Positions 52,551 through 62,770 of a DNA stretch of 64,000 bases are shown here, in pieces. Location of the stretch: the NCBI GenBank assembly GCA_001606155.1, contig LODT01000034.1, forward strand, positions 287,665-351,664. The letters run 5' to 3'. Source of the stretch: Tieghemostelium lacteum. Its lineage: Eukaryota > Evosea > Eumycetozoa > Dictyosteliales > Raperosteliaceae. The stretch's first letter is position 1. Every line of letters starts with the position of its first letter. Both the position numbers and the translations under genes were made by a program. The notes beneath the pieces are model-generated. The model did not search any database. It was not told the DNA's origin and worked only from the letters and a program-made list of their open reading frames with translations.

Positions 52551-54847
52551 TTAGAATGTTAGAGTAGAAGGAGAAGAAAATACTTTTTTTTGTTTGATGA
52601 TCAATTTGGTTTCAAATTCTTTGGCAACAATATAGATTGGTGTTGTATCTGAAATGATTGTACCAGACTCTTTACAGATATTGTAATTTGCTAATACAAA
52701 TGTTTCACCAAATGGTTCTTCAGATAATATCCTATCTTTGATATCAGATAATAGAGTTGTACCTTTACAATGATATTCAACTTGATCTTCACCAAAAACA
52801 ATTACTAGATTTCTATCGGATTCATTTGATAATGCTGTTGAAATGGTTTTTGAAATACTTTCATTACTACCAATAACAGCATCACTAGAAAACAGGTTAT
52901 TATTGCTACTAAAGATATCAGTATTATTCATTAGTGGTGTCTTTGGAGTTGGTGGTGTTGATTCTTCAGATTTAATTGGAGTACTATGGTAACTAACACT
53001 GTATGAGTTATTACCTACAACTGGAGATGGAGATGAATAGTATTGTGTTGGTGGTTCATATGGACGATTAATTATTTGTTGTTGATGTGGAGATTGGTAT
53101 GGGTTGTAAGATGATGAAGATGGTTGGGTACTGATTGACTCTGGATTATCTAATCTGGTATTAGTTAGAGAAACTGCTGATTTTAAGATTTTATAAAGAG
53201 ACAAGTCTTTTTCAATAGATTTATAGGTATCAAATTGAGTGTAGTTCTGGACTGTGAATATATGGTTATCAGGTAATGCTAATGGATTTGATGATCTTAA
53301 CTGTCTAATCATTTCAGGTTGTGTCTTGTAATCGTCAGTAAAGGTAATAGCAACCAATGGCATAACTCCAAATTGAATAACTTCTTGAATCTTGTCATTG
53401 ATCTTTTTGATTTTCTCAGCAACTTGGAAGGTCTTGATGGAGACAACAAAAATGAACATATTAACTGCAAATTGCTTGTTTGGTGCTTGGATGATATTGT
53501 TATCTTTTGTGGTACCGTGATAGATTTTACCTTCATAGAGGTTCTTCAAAGGACCATCTATATCAGTCATACCCCATTTATCACATAATACCATCTTTAT
53601 ATCCTTCATTGAGTCGAAGAGAGGATGTTTACCAAGTGATCTATTAACCATCGCTTGAATAGATTGGAACTCCACTTTACTAGTACAATGACCATGGCCA
53701 TTACTAGCAATGAAAGGGCTAAGAAGTTCACTGAATGGGCTAAATAGATTATAAAAACCATTAAGAATGGTAGATTTACCATTACCTATATCACCAACTA
53801 CATTAATTTTAATTTCATGAGTGCTCACCAGATCTTTAATGAAATAGGCAATGTTTAATTTAACGTAACCAACATAGGTCTTACCACCAGTTTCAATACG
53901 GAATTTCAAACGATTAGGAATATCATTAGCAACACTGGTTTTAACTGAAACCAATTTAAAGGTTTCAGTATAACTTGAACCTGGTTCTACATCCTCTTTA
54001 ATGAAACTAGTGTAACAACCATAACATCCAGTTTTCAAAATTTCAATCTTTGTACCAGCTTTAACTTTTTCATAGTTATTAGTTGACTTAACTTCAACAT
54101 CCAGATAGAGGTCATCACGCATTGATTGTATCTTTTGTTCATGGTGTCTGAATTCAACAGCAATATTTATACCATCAGTTTTAGAGAGTGATTGTATTGA
54201 TTCTGTAAATTCCAAGACATTTTCACTCTTGGTCATATCATAGATTGGTGATGTTGGTATCAAATTCTCTAAGTTTTCCAGGGTTTCATCATCAGGTTTA
54301 TTATATACAAGACCATAAGCCTTACCATTATTTCCAATGAGACCAAAGATACCATCACATGGATCATCTTCAATAACACCATTACCAATAATCAATAGAA
54401 TGGAAAGACTATTAGCTGAATCATCTCTCTTTTTCTTTAGTTCAAGTTCTTGAGCCATCTCTTCACAAATCCTCTCCATCTCACATTTGTTACTGGTACT
54501 CTTTTTAATTTCTATTATTAAATATTTAATAAATAATTAGTAATGATTTAAAATTGAGTGAATAGGAGTGAATACATACTAGTTCTAATAGCATCGTCAA
54601 AAGAGTCTTGAGAATCATCAAATTTTAAGACAATAGAGCAAATACCAATTTGGGTGAATACTTGTTCAAAAGGTGATAATTGTTTGTTGATAACATCAAT
54701 CAATAAAAATTTAATTTTTTGAATTGAATTACCTATTTGAGCATTATTACAAATGATAATATTAAGATAACATACATCCTCTTTATCATGAATTTCAGAG
54801 GTTAACGGAGCAATGTTAAAGTTTGAATTACTGTGACTAAATACCAT
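52551..54847 (-). CDS. Large GTPase, IFI44-like, with extra terminal domains
   Basis: About 742 residues in two exons, 54580-54847 and 52551-54511. The GTPase core at about residues 320-530 has P-loop GDIGNGKST, G3 CDKWGMTD (DxWG) and a candidate G4 ITFTDDYK. Spacing and sequence (GDIGNGKSTILNGF, LCD.WG) resemble IFI44/IFI44L, the interferon-induced GTP-binding proteins, rather than Ras or dynamin. About 320 residues precede it, with two predicted alpha/beta regions I do not recognise. A Pro/Ser/Gln-rich linker follows, then a C-terminal beta-grasp-like segment (NLVIVFGEDQVEYHCKG...LLSDIKDRI). Amoebae have no interferon, so any immune role is speculation; dictyostelids do have several such genes. 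Confidence 0.72.
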
Positions 54848-56259
54848 TATTCTATTTTATTTTTTATATTTTTAATTTATCATCATTAAAAATTTTAATT
54901 TATTTATACTCTATTGGTCACTTATAATCATAAGTCAAACTCATATAAATAAGTAATTTAAATATACCTTAAAAATTTAAGTAGGTACATTTTTTTATAA
55001 ACTTAAAAAATTAACCTATATAAAAATTACAAATTCGAAAAAATCTTCAAAGAAACTAACTAGTTTCTATAATTATATTTATCCTACTATACAATATAAA
55101 ATTCCTTTGAATCGTTATTGGATCATGATTTCTCTGTTCTTTTAGATACCTCCGCCACTCCAATACCAAACAACAAAAACAATTGTGAAACATCCACTAA
55201 ATCAAAATTAATTAACAAAGTCAATTGGATGGTATAATTATTGTTAGAGTTGGATTTGTACTTCTTGTAACTATACACAACGTATTATTTCTACAAGATC
55301 ACTTACTCAAATTATCAAAAAGTTTGCATCTGCAACATTGAATTAAAAGAACATTAATAAATAAAGTATATCATTTTTTAAAAAAAATTGATTTTATTTA
55401 TTAGTTATTTGAATATGAGTTGAATATGGATAGGTGTAGATTGTAATTGGATTTTAATTTTTTGATAATCTATCCAACCTACACCCTTCAGGTATGTAAA
55501 TAAACACTCATCACTAATTACAACACCTTTTGTTCATTTATAAAAATAAATTTTTATATAAACTTTATAAAATTTAAACACCTGTAGGTGTAAACTATAC
55601 AATAGTTACCCAGGTAAAGCAAGGTATGTAAATTGTTTAAATACCCCAAATGAAGAAATCTTTAATAATATTCTTTTTACCATTGATCTCAAGTGATAGA
55701 GTTTAATCTAGCTGATACCAAGCCTATTCTCAGCTCTTGTTCTCCAATATAAAATCCTCCTATCCAATTGTAAATATCATAACAGATTTCAGTAAAATAC
55801 AAATCCAGAAAATAACAATGAGATTTAGAAATTAATAATATCATGTGCAGTAGATACTCCTTCAACAGCCTATGAACTCATGAAAATGTCAATGAGAAAT
55901 CTAACCCCCATTTTACCATTAGGTTAACATCGACTCGAAAATGGCACATTCGAAGTTCAAGTCGACTCTTCCAATTTCGGATCACATTTTGGATCCATTT
56001 GAAGGGTCGACTTGAACTTCAAATCTTCCAATTATTTAACGAATGAGGATTATTATTCATTTTAATATTTAATATATGTAGTTCTAGTGGGTAGATTTTA
56101 AATGCCATATTGAATAAATAATTATTTGTTTCATGATTAATATTAGTTTTAAAGATACAAAGAATTTTGTTATTTATAAATTTATTTTTATTATTGTATT
56201 GTGATTTGAGGGTATTGGCAGTGTTATTATTATTAGAATATATACATAAAAAAGATTTT
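54848..56259. other. Large AT-rich spacer with a 15-bp inverted repeat
   Basis: About 1.4 kb upstream of the GTPase gene and downstream of Rpt3. An open stretch around 55150-55240 (after TTTTAG; DTSATPIPNN...) and one around 55235-55345 could be exon remnants, but they are in different frames and match nothing I know. A perfect inverted repeat is listed separately. The rest is A/T-rich with no other signal. Confidence 0.45.
55952..56020. repeat. Perfect 15-bp inverted repeat with 39-nt loop
   Basis: GAAGTTCAAGTCGAC at 55952-55966 and its exact reverse complement at 56006-56020 enclose a 39-nt loop. TCTTCCAATT follows the left arm (in the loop) and recurs just after the right arm. The arms contain two CpG-bearing GTCGAC sites, unusual in this A+T-rich spacer. 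The transcript of either strand would form a strong hairpin. It could be an RNA hairpin, a terminator or the relic of a small mobile repeat. Confidence 0.7.
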
Positions 56260-57569
56260 TTAACGATAGAAAGTAAAATCATTGGTATTCTTTTTAACAG
56301 CAGCTTTGTAGCCCTTTTCAAAATCTTTTGGTAAAATGACATATCTATTCTTTCTGATTGCGTGCATACCTGCTTCTTGACAAATTGAGGTAATCTCAGC
56401 ACCTGATAATTTATCTGGTCTTGATACATAATCTTCGAGATCAACTTCATCAGAGAGATTCATTTTTGAGGTGATAACTTGGAAAATTAAACGTTTTTGT
56501 CTACGATCTGGGAGAGGGAATTCAATCTTTCTATCTAATCTACCAGGTCTCAAAAGAGCTGGATCCAATGTATCTTGTCTGTTTGTTGCCATGATGACTT
56601 TAACATTTACAGAGACATCAAAACCATCCATTTGATTGAGAAGTTCCATTAGAATTCTTTGAACTTCTCTATCTGCACCAGTTTGAGCATCAAAACGTTT
56701 AGTAGCAATAGCATCAATTTCATCAATAAAGATGATAGCTGGAGCATTCTCTCTTGCTAAACGGAAGACATCTCTTACAAGACGTGGACCTTCACCAAGA
56801 TACTTTTGAACAAATTCCGAACCAACAACTCTAATGAAACTTGCAGAGGTGTGATGTGCGACGGCTTTAGCTAACATGGTCTTACCTGTACCTGGTGGAC
56901 CATACAATAAAACACCTCTAGGTGGATCAATACCAATCTGTTTGTACAAATTGTGATGTGTCAATGGTAACTCAACAGCTTCTCTCATCTCCTGTTTTTG
57001 AATATCTGAACCACCAATATCAGAATAACTCTCGGTTGGTTTCTCATCAGCACCCAATAAATGAATACTGCTATCTGATTCTGGTGGTAATGTATCTACC
57101 AATGCATGTGAATGTCTTTGCAAAGCAACTGATGCTGATGGTTTTAATAACTCTCTATCAATAGTTGATAAAATTCTCACACATAATGTTGATCCTGATG
57201 TTGACTGTACAATACTAATATATTATTAAGAATTTATGTAGTAAATTAAAAAAAAAAATGTGTCAATATACTATACTATATAGCTAGGTATTAGAATTTA
57301 AAAAATAGTTACCCTGTATTACCATCAACCATTTCTAAAAGTTGACCAATTAATAAAGGTACAGATCTAATACGTTTAACTTCCTCTTGAGCATGTAATA
57401 ACTCTCTTTTTAGGTTTTTAAATTCATATTTGATATATTCTTCTTGAATGCTGAAATAATCTAATTTACTCTCTAAATTCTTCATTCTAGTGTAAAAATC
57501 TGTTTCTGTTATTGTACGTTCATGTTTATTAATAGTTGGTACCTTAGGTACCAATCCTAACTCTTCCAT
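56260..57569 (-). CDS. psmC4: 26S proteasome ATPase subunit Rpt3 (PSMC4)
   Basis: AAA+ ATPase of the proteasome base ring that unfolds substrates and opens the 20S gate. Exons are 57313-57569 and 56260-57214; the product has 403 residues. The N-terminal coiled coil reads [19 protein letters not shown]. The OB-fold contains [20 protein letters not shown]. The ATPase has Walker A GPPGTGKT, Walker [15 protein letters not shown], sensor 1 MATNR and arginine fingers in [26 protein letters not shown] identifies Rpt3 among the six Rpts. The C terminus FTFYR retains the HbYX form (Phe-Tyr-x) used by Rpt3 to dock into the alpha ring. Confidence 0.96.
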
Positions 57570-57615
57570 GATAAATTATAAATAATTAAAGAAATAAATT
57601 AAAAAAAATGAACAT

Positions 57616-57651
57616 AAAAAAAAAAAAAAAAAAAAAAAATTTTTTTTTTTT
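57616..57651. repeat. A24-T12 homopolymer palindrome in a divergent promoter
   Basis: A run of 24 A directly followed by 12 T, in the 160-bp spacer between the divergent Rpt3 and RAB5IF-like genes. Such poly(dA:dT) tracts disfavour nucleosomes, so this probably keeps the shared promoter open; it can also fold back. Its exact length is prone to sequencing error. Confidence 0.8.
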
Positions 57652-57730
57652 GATGAAGTTTGGAAATTCATTTTTTTAACAATTTTTCATTTTCTTTTTG
57701 TTCATTGACACACACAATCATTTTTATGCA

Positions 57731-58136
57731 ATGTCTTCATCAGATTCCACAAAAGAAAGATCACATTTATTTTTATTAAAAAATGCATTCAATAGGGATA
57801 TAAAATTCACAAATGTTAGTTATGATAATAGTTTTGAAGAAAGTGTGATATGGGGGATATACTTACAATTTCATATAAATTTAATAGAAAGAAATAACAG
57901 TAAATGTGCATTGGTTAAGACAGATATTAGGTGTTATATTAGGAATTTTATTTGGAATGATTCCCTTGAAAGGTTTCATCAGTTTTGGTAGTTTTTTTAT
58001 AGCAAATGCATTATTTACATCATTTTATTATAGTAAGATTTTAGAAGTTGAAGACCCAGATTTCAAGTGGGAGTTATTCCAAGAAGGATTTATGACTTCA
58101 TTTGCAATGTTTTGTGTAAATATTATCAGAATTTGA
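57731..58136 (+). CDS. rab5if: RAB5IF/C20orf24-like small membrane protein
   Basis: A 115-residue protein in two exons, 57731-57842 and 57901-58136 (58-bp intron, donor GTGTGA). The join gives FEEINVHWLRQILGVILGILFGMIPLKGF, matching the WFRQI..V.GV..G..PL.GF core of RAB5IF (respirasome assembly factor RCAF1, also described as an ER translocon/EMC6-like component). Two hydrophobic hairpin segments are followed by WELFQEGFMTSFAMF, closely matching the family C terminus. In animals the protein has been placed in mitochondria and in the ER multipass translocon. It is divergent from Rpt3. Confidence 0.85.
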
Positions 58137-58272
58137 AACAACCAAAACACATTGATAATATTAATTAATTGAATTGATTTATTTACTCGATTTAGATTTC
58201 ATGGATTTTATTTTATAATGTATTTCATATTTAAATTTATTATTTAAATATTTTCATTATTCTCACTCTATT

Positions 58273-58847
58273 ATGGAAAAAATGAATAATAATAATAATA
58301 TTAGTAAAAAGAGAACTTTTACTAATTTTTTAAATGAAGCTAGTGAAGAGTTAAATGAAAATACTAGTAGTATAAAGATAAAAAAGCATAGAGATTTTTC
58401 AACACAAGAACAACAACCAAATTTTGGTGAAAAGAATAAACAAGTCATTCAAGATAATGAATTGTATTTATTAAAAATATTAATATAGGTAGAAATGTTT
58501 ATATTTACTCTATTTTACATTTTATTTAATGTTATACAACATCAATTAGAAATATTGGAGATACTAGTATTGATTCTAAAATCTCTTCAATATCAGCTGC
58601 AACATCTGGTATATCTTCTATTTCTACAATATCTTCTACAAGTGGTTACCCTACATCATTTGATATTTTTACATCAATTCAATTTATAAATGATATTGAA
58701 AGTTTAAATCTTCAGTTGAGAGATTCCAATGAATATGTAAATAAGATTAGTTTTGAATTGACAACTTATGAAACTAAATTAAAGTCGATGATCAATACTA
58801 ATGTTCTTTTGGATCTCAAAGAAAAAGATATGGATGGCTCACAATAA
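58273..58847 (+). CDS. Unknown Ser-rich coiled-coil protein
   Basis: About 162 residues in two exons, 58273-58463 and 58550-58847 (86-bp intron GTATTT...TTAG); the phases fit. The N-terminal half is polar and basic with a KKRTF patch and an Asn run. The middle is Ser/Ile-rich (ISSISAATSGISS), and the last 70 residues look helical (FINDIESLNLQLRDSNEYVNKI). No domain is recognised. Its 3' end converges on the 3' region of the selenophosphate synthetase gene, whose SECIS-like hairpin begins about 60 bp after this stop. Confidence 0.6.
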
Positions 58848-58908
58848 TAAATGTATTCAATGGTGGAATATTTCTAATTATTTTGTTTTATTTTAATTCA
58901 AATATAGA

Positions 58909-58978
58909 TAAACTATAGATATCATTTTAAACTTGAACACAGTGGTTTTAAAAGTTTAAATTTCATTACAATAATTTA
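58909..58978 (-). promoter_or_regulatory. SECIS-like element in the selD 3' region
   Basis: On the minus strand, about 235 nt after the selD stop, ATGA (58966-58963) is followed by arm TTTAAACTT (58960-58952), an apical loop beginning TTAAAACC, the complementary arm AAGTTTAAA (58934-58926), and TGAT (58924-58921). This is the eukaryotic SECIS core: an AUGA/UGAU non-Watson-Crick quartet, an 11-13 nt step and unpaired A residues in the loop. Outside the quartet, 58967-58978 and 58909-58920 can pair over about eight positions with one wobble, giving helix I. It recruits SBP2 and the selenocysteine elongation factor in known systems. Confidence 0.75.
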
Positions 58979-59211
58979 GAATCTACACTGTTTAAAATAA
59001 GACCATTATAATCATTACAATTGATTAAACCTTCTGCTCTCAATTTAATCATTTCTTTACATTATAATGTTGGTAAAATAATATTATTATTATTGTTAAT
59101 TGATTTTGTTATTTGTTATTTGTTGTTGGGAGTTGTTTTGATAATTGATTTTGTTTTGTAGTTTTGTGTATTGTTGTTTAAGGGGTTTTAATTTCATTCA
59201 CTAAAGTATCA

Positions 59212-60349
59212 TTAGAAATTTGAATTCCATTCAGCTTCAATGATATTTGGGTTTTCTAATATAATAGAGGTGTTTTCAGATTGAGGTAAATCCGATGCTA
59301 AAACTTTACCTACAATCCATGCAGGTTGCTTATCAATTTCTTGAATCTCTTTAATAAAGAGTTCAGCTTGATCAGGTGGCATTGCAATCAAGAGTCCACC
59401 AGAGGTTTCTGCACTTGTACCTTTATATAGGTTATAAAATAGATTTAATTTCTCTTCAATCTTCTTTACACCTTTTATAATAGGTAGTGTATGGATCTCA
59501 AATTTAACAGGAAGTAATTGGTTCTTTGCAAGGTTTGTAGAGTGACCTAGTATACCAAACCCTGTAACATCAGTAGCAGCATGTGCTTGATACTTTCTCA
59601 TTAATCTAGCACCAGTTCTATTCAAACGTGCCATTGAATTCATTGCAAATTGAAATACAACTTCACATTCCTCACGTGTAGTAATAGAATCTATTCTCGC
59701 CCATTTCTCAGGAATACCTAACCACTGATGATAATTTGCACATATCTGAGTACCCAATGGTTTAGTAAGTACCAACACATCACCAGGTTGTGCATTTACA
59801 GGTTTAATAAAGTCACTAGTCTTTAGAATACTAGTTGCAACACCACCTATAATAGGCCATGGATTCTTTACAGTTTGTCCACCTGTCACCTTAGTACCTG
59901 CAATTTTACATTGATCATTGAAACCCTCTATCATCTTTCTAGTTGACCAACTTCTCTGTTCAGGTGTCATATCAATAGAAGCTGCAAGTAACATTAACAT
60001 ATTATCACAATCATCTATACCAAAACTATAAAGATCTGATAAAACATTAGCACATGCAATTTTACCTTGAATATATGGGTCATCTACATTTGGGAAAAAG
60101 AACTTTAAAAACAATATATTAATACCAATAACTATTTATCTATATATATACAACAGGGTGTTATTAAGCACATACATCAGTTGTTGAAATTTGAACTATA
60201 TCAGGGAATTTAGTTGGTGTTATACTACAATCAAAACCTATACCATCACCAATACCTTCAAGAAGGGAGAGCAGTTCCTTCTGAGGTATTTTACATCCTC
60301 ACCCTTTTAGTTTTGTAAAATCTGTTAATTTACAAAGTGGTTCTGTCAT
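59212..60349 (-). CDS. selD: Selenophosphate synthetase, selenocysteine-containing (SPS2 type)
   Basis: Makes selenophosphate from selenide and ATP, the selenium donor for selenocysteine synthesis. Exons are 60176-60349 and 59212-60102, giving about 354 residues. Exon 1 reads MTEPLCKLTDFTKLKG, then UGA, then GCKIPQKELL. The UGA at 60299-60301 sits exactly where SPS2 proteins have the catalytic selenocysteine (KGUGCK), and the following Lys is the conserved phosphate-binding Lys. The exon join gives STTDFFFPNVDDPY. Then come GKIACANVLSDLYSFG, GGQTVKNPWPIIGG, ATDVTGFGILGH and GTSAETSGGLL, all family motifs. An annotation that treats UGA as stop would lose the first exon and the active site. Confidence 0.94.
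60299..60301 (-). other. In-frame UGA read as selenocysteine
   Basis: The codon between GGG (Gly) and GGA (Gly) of the selD active-site loop. Flanking sequence is conserved coding sequence on both sides, and a SECIS-like hairpin lies in the 3' region, so recoding rather than termination is the natural reading. Confidence 0.9.
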
Positions 60350-60445
60350 AGTTATGTGGGACTAGAAAGACTTTGAAAAATATCTAAAAAAAAAAAAAAA
60401 AATTAATTAAATTTATATATCTACAAATAAATAATAAATAGATAT

Positions 60446-62261
60446 TTATTTTAATGTAATATCCGAACTTTTACTTGATTTGAAGGAATATGAACCCATT
60501 TCACTAGTTTCAATTTCAAAATATTTGTGATGAAGTTTTGGGAAATATTTTCTAAGGAATAGAGAGTCGCTGTATAGTTGTTTGAATAGAGTAATGTCAT
60601 AGAACTGAACTGAAACAATACCAACCATTGCCAAACACAAGGCATTAAGGAACCGTATTGGAAAATCAGGTATTTTTAAAGTACAATTTTGTTCACCGTT
60701 TACAGCAGCACATTTCATCCAATCTGAAACGATATTAAAATATTCATCTTCTTTGCTCTCCATATAGAATTTATACATTGACAAAAATGTGAATTCAAAT
60801 ACTACAATAATCATAAAAACAACAGTTCTTAAATTAAAATATAATGCTTTTCTATTTGGAGATACTCTATACATAGCCAGAGTTTTGTAAATGAGATATG
60901 ACAATAGTATTAACATTAATGTTAAACTTATCCACATTGGAACTATATTTAAATAATTGTAAAAATTAATATTAAATTCTTTGAATAACTACTAAACTCA
61001 TTAAATACTTACTAAATAGTAAAACCAATTGCCAAGCAGAATTATCATCACTATTTATCCAACATCCACTAGTACCTAAAGAACTTGTATATTTTTTACC
61101 AATGGTCGGTATAATAGCTGTTATTAATATAAATGCCCATAATATATATTTTGATAATCTAAAGTATTCATTTTTTTCTAAAATATTTAATTAATGTTAA
61201 TTTATAATTAAAATAGATATGTTTCTGGGGTATAGGGTACATACTCATTTTAATAGTTAGATAAAAATCAATATATATCATTGTAAACCATATAATACAA
61301 CCTAGTGCTCCAATTTGAAATACAAAGCCATTTAGACCACATATTCCATCTGATTGACCTTTGTATCTTGCGAGATCATCAGTACATTGATTGGAATTGA
61401 CTTCAAATAAGAATGATAGTATAAGTAATAATTCACATATACAGTAAAACAGAATCAATTCCATTCTTTCTGCTATGGTGTTGGATACTACGGAATAAGT
61501 AAATATTAAAATTACAATTAAAAAGAATGATATGGTATATAATGTAATTTTAAAACCATCTAGTACCCTGTATTCGTAATCCTGGTAGATTTTAAATGGA
61601 CATCCAAGTGCACAATCACTATCTTCTACAAAATAATATATACCATTTTCAACTCTTTGACTTTCATTTACATAAACCAATGGTTTTATACACTCAAATG
61701 GTTCATTAACCATATTTAAATAGTTTTCATTTGAACAAGTCACTGTTTCATTTCCTTGATATGTTGTAGAATTTATAGGAAATGTTGGAAACCCGTCAGG
61801 GTCAATTCTGGTACACGAGAAACTTGGAAGATAATTTTCTATAAATGTTTTACAATTTATAACTGTATTTTCACAAATTGACCTACAAGGGTACCTTGCC
61901 AAATTTGTATTATTTACAACAACACATGGTTTAAACGTCTATGTTTATATTTTTTTAAAATATTAATATATTTAATATAATTTTAAACTTAATTTGAACT
62001 TACATTTAAACAATATAATGCAGTTGCAGATGATAAACATTCAGGAGTGGTAGCTTTAAAAAATTGTACAGTGGTATATAACATATCCTCAATTTCAGAT
62101 TGAGTTTGGTTACTTGGTATATAAATGGAAGTGTAGTTTAAAAATGGCGAACATAATGATGAAGTATTTAGAACTTCACATGTACCATTGTAGTCAAACG
62201 CATTAACTTGAATTGAAATAAAATACAAAAAAATTATACATAAAATATTAAACTTTATCAT
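60446..62261 (-). CDS. Frizzled/smoothened-like receptor (family F GPCR)
   Basis: A 537-residue seven-span receptor in four exons: 62004-62261, 61245-61938, 61013-61177 and 60446-60942. Phases agree, and the total is a codon multiple. I prefer the start MIKFNILCIIFLYF because it begins the signal peptide; an upstream in-frame ATG at 62300 is possible. The extracellular part has a Cys-rich FZ-like domain (CEVLNTSSLC, PECLSS, YCLN, KPCVVV, YPCRSICE) and N-glycosylation sequons. Seven hydrophobic segments follow from about residue 250, with a loop Cys in SGCWIN. The C-terminal tail is short and lacks a KTxxxW motif, as in dictyostelid fsl receptors. Ligand and coupling are unknown. Confidence 0.87.
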
Positions 62262-62770
62262 GACTGAATTGACAAGTTCTGTTAGAGTATTTGGTGACAA
62301 AATATTTTAGTTTTGTATCAAAAGTCGTCTTTCTACGAAAACTTGAAAAAAAACATAAATATCAAATGGAATCTCGGAAATTTCGTGCTTATGACCCACT
62401 TTAAATCACAAATATCTTTTAAACAAAACCCATTTTTTTTTTTTAATAAAAAATCATTAAACTTAAATACGAATATATATTTCTGTTTTCTATTAATATA
62501 ACTTTGTAAAATTAATAAAAAATAATTTAATTAAGTTTAAATTATTTTTAATTCAAATTTTCGTGTTTAGATTACATGGTGTAAGTCTTTCAATCTTGAT
62601 TGTATAAAAATTCACATAATTAGATAATCAGATCATCAGACAAAAAATAAAAAAATCTTTTCAAAAATAACACCACGTTAATTTCCGTTTGAGAAATCAA
62701 AGAAAAATAAAGTTTTTTTTATCTTTTATCTTTTATTTTTTAAAATTGGAGTAAAAGTGTAGACTTGAAT
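62262..62770. other. AT-rich divergent spacer
   Basis: About 510 bp between the receptor and the choline-transporter-like gene. The right end has poly-T and A/T tracts expected of a dictyostelid promoter. Open frames here (around 62313-62501) are compositionally noise. Nothing else is seen. Confidence 0.5.

Noticed and set aside
52350-55790. Similar short stretches on both sides of the IFI44-like gene, considered as flanking repeats
   Set aside because: The match is about 18 bases with mismatches in A+T-rich DNA; not enough to support a repeat.
56019-56450. 143-codon minus-strand open frame overlapping Rpt3
   Set aside because: It overlaps the conserved Rpt3 coding sequence in another frame and has Asn/Ile/Lys composition typical of spacer DNA.
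60299-60301. UGA in exon 1 of selD as a pseudogene mutation
   Set aside because: It falls exactly at the selenocysteine position of SPS2, all other motifs are intact, and a SECIS-like hairpin is present.
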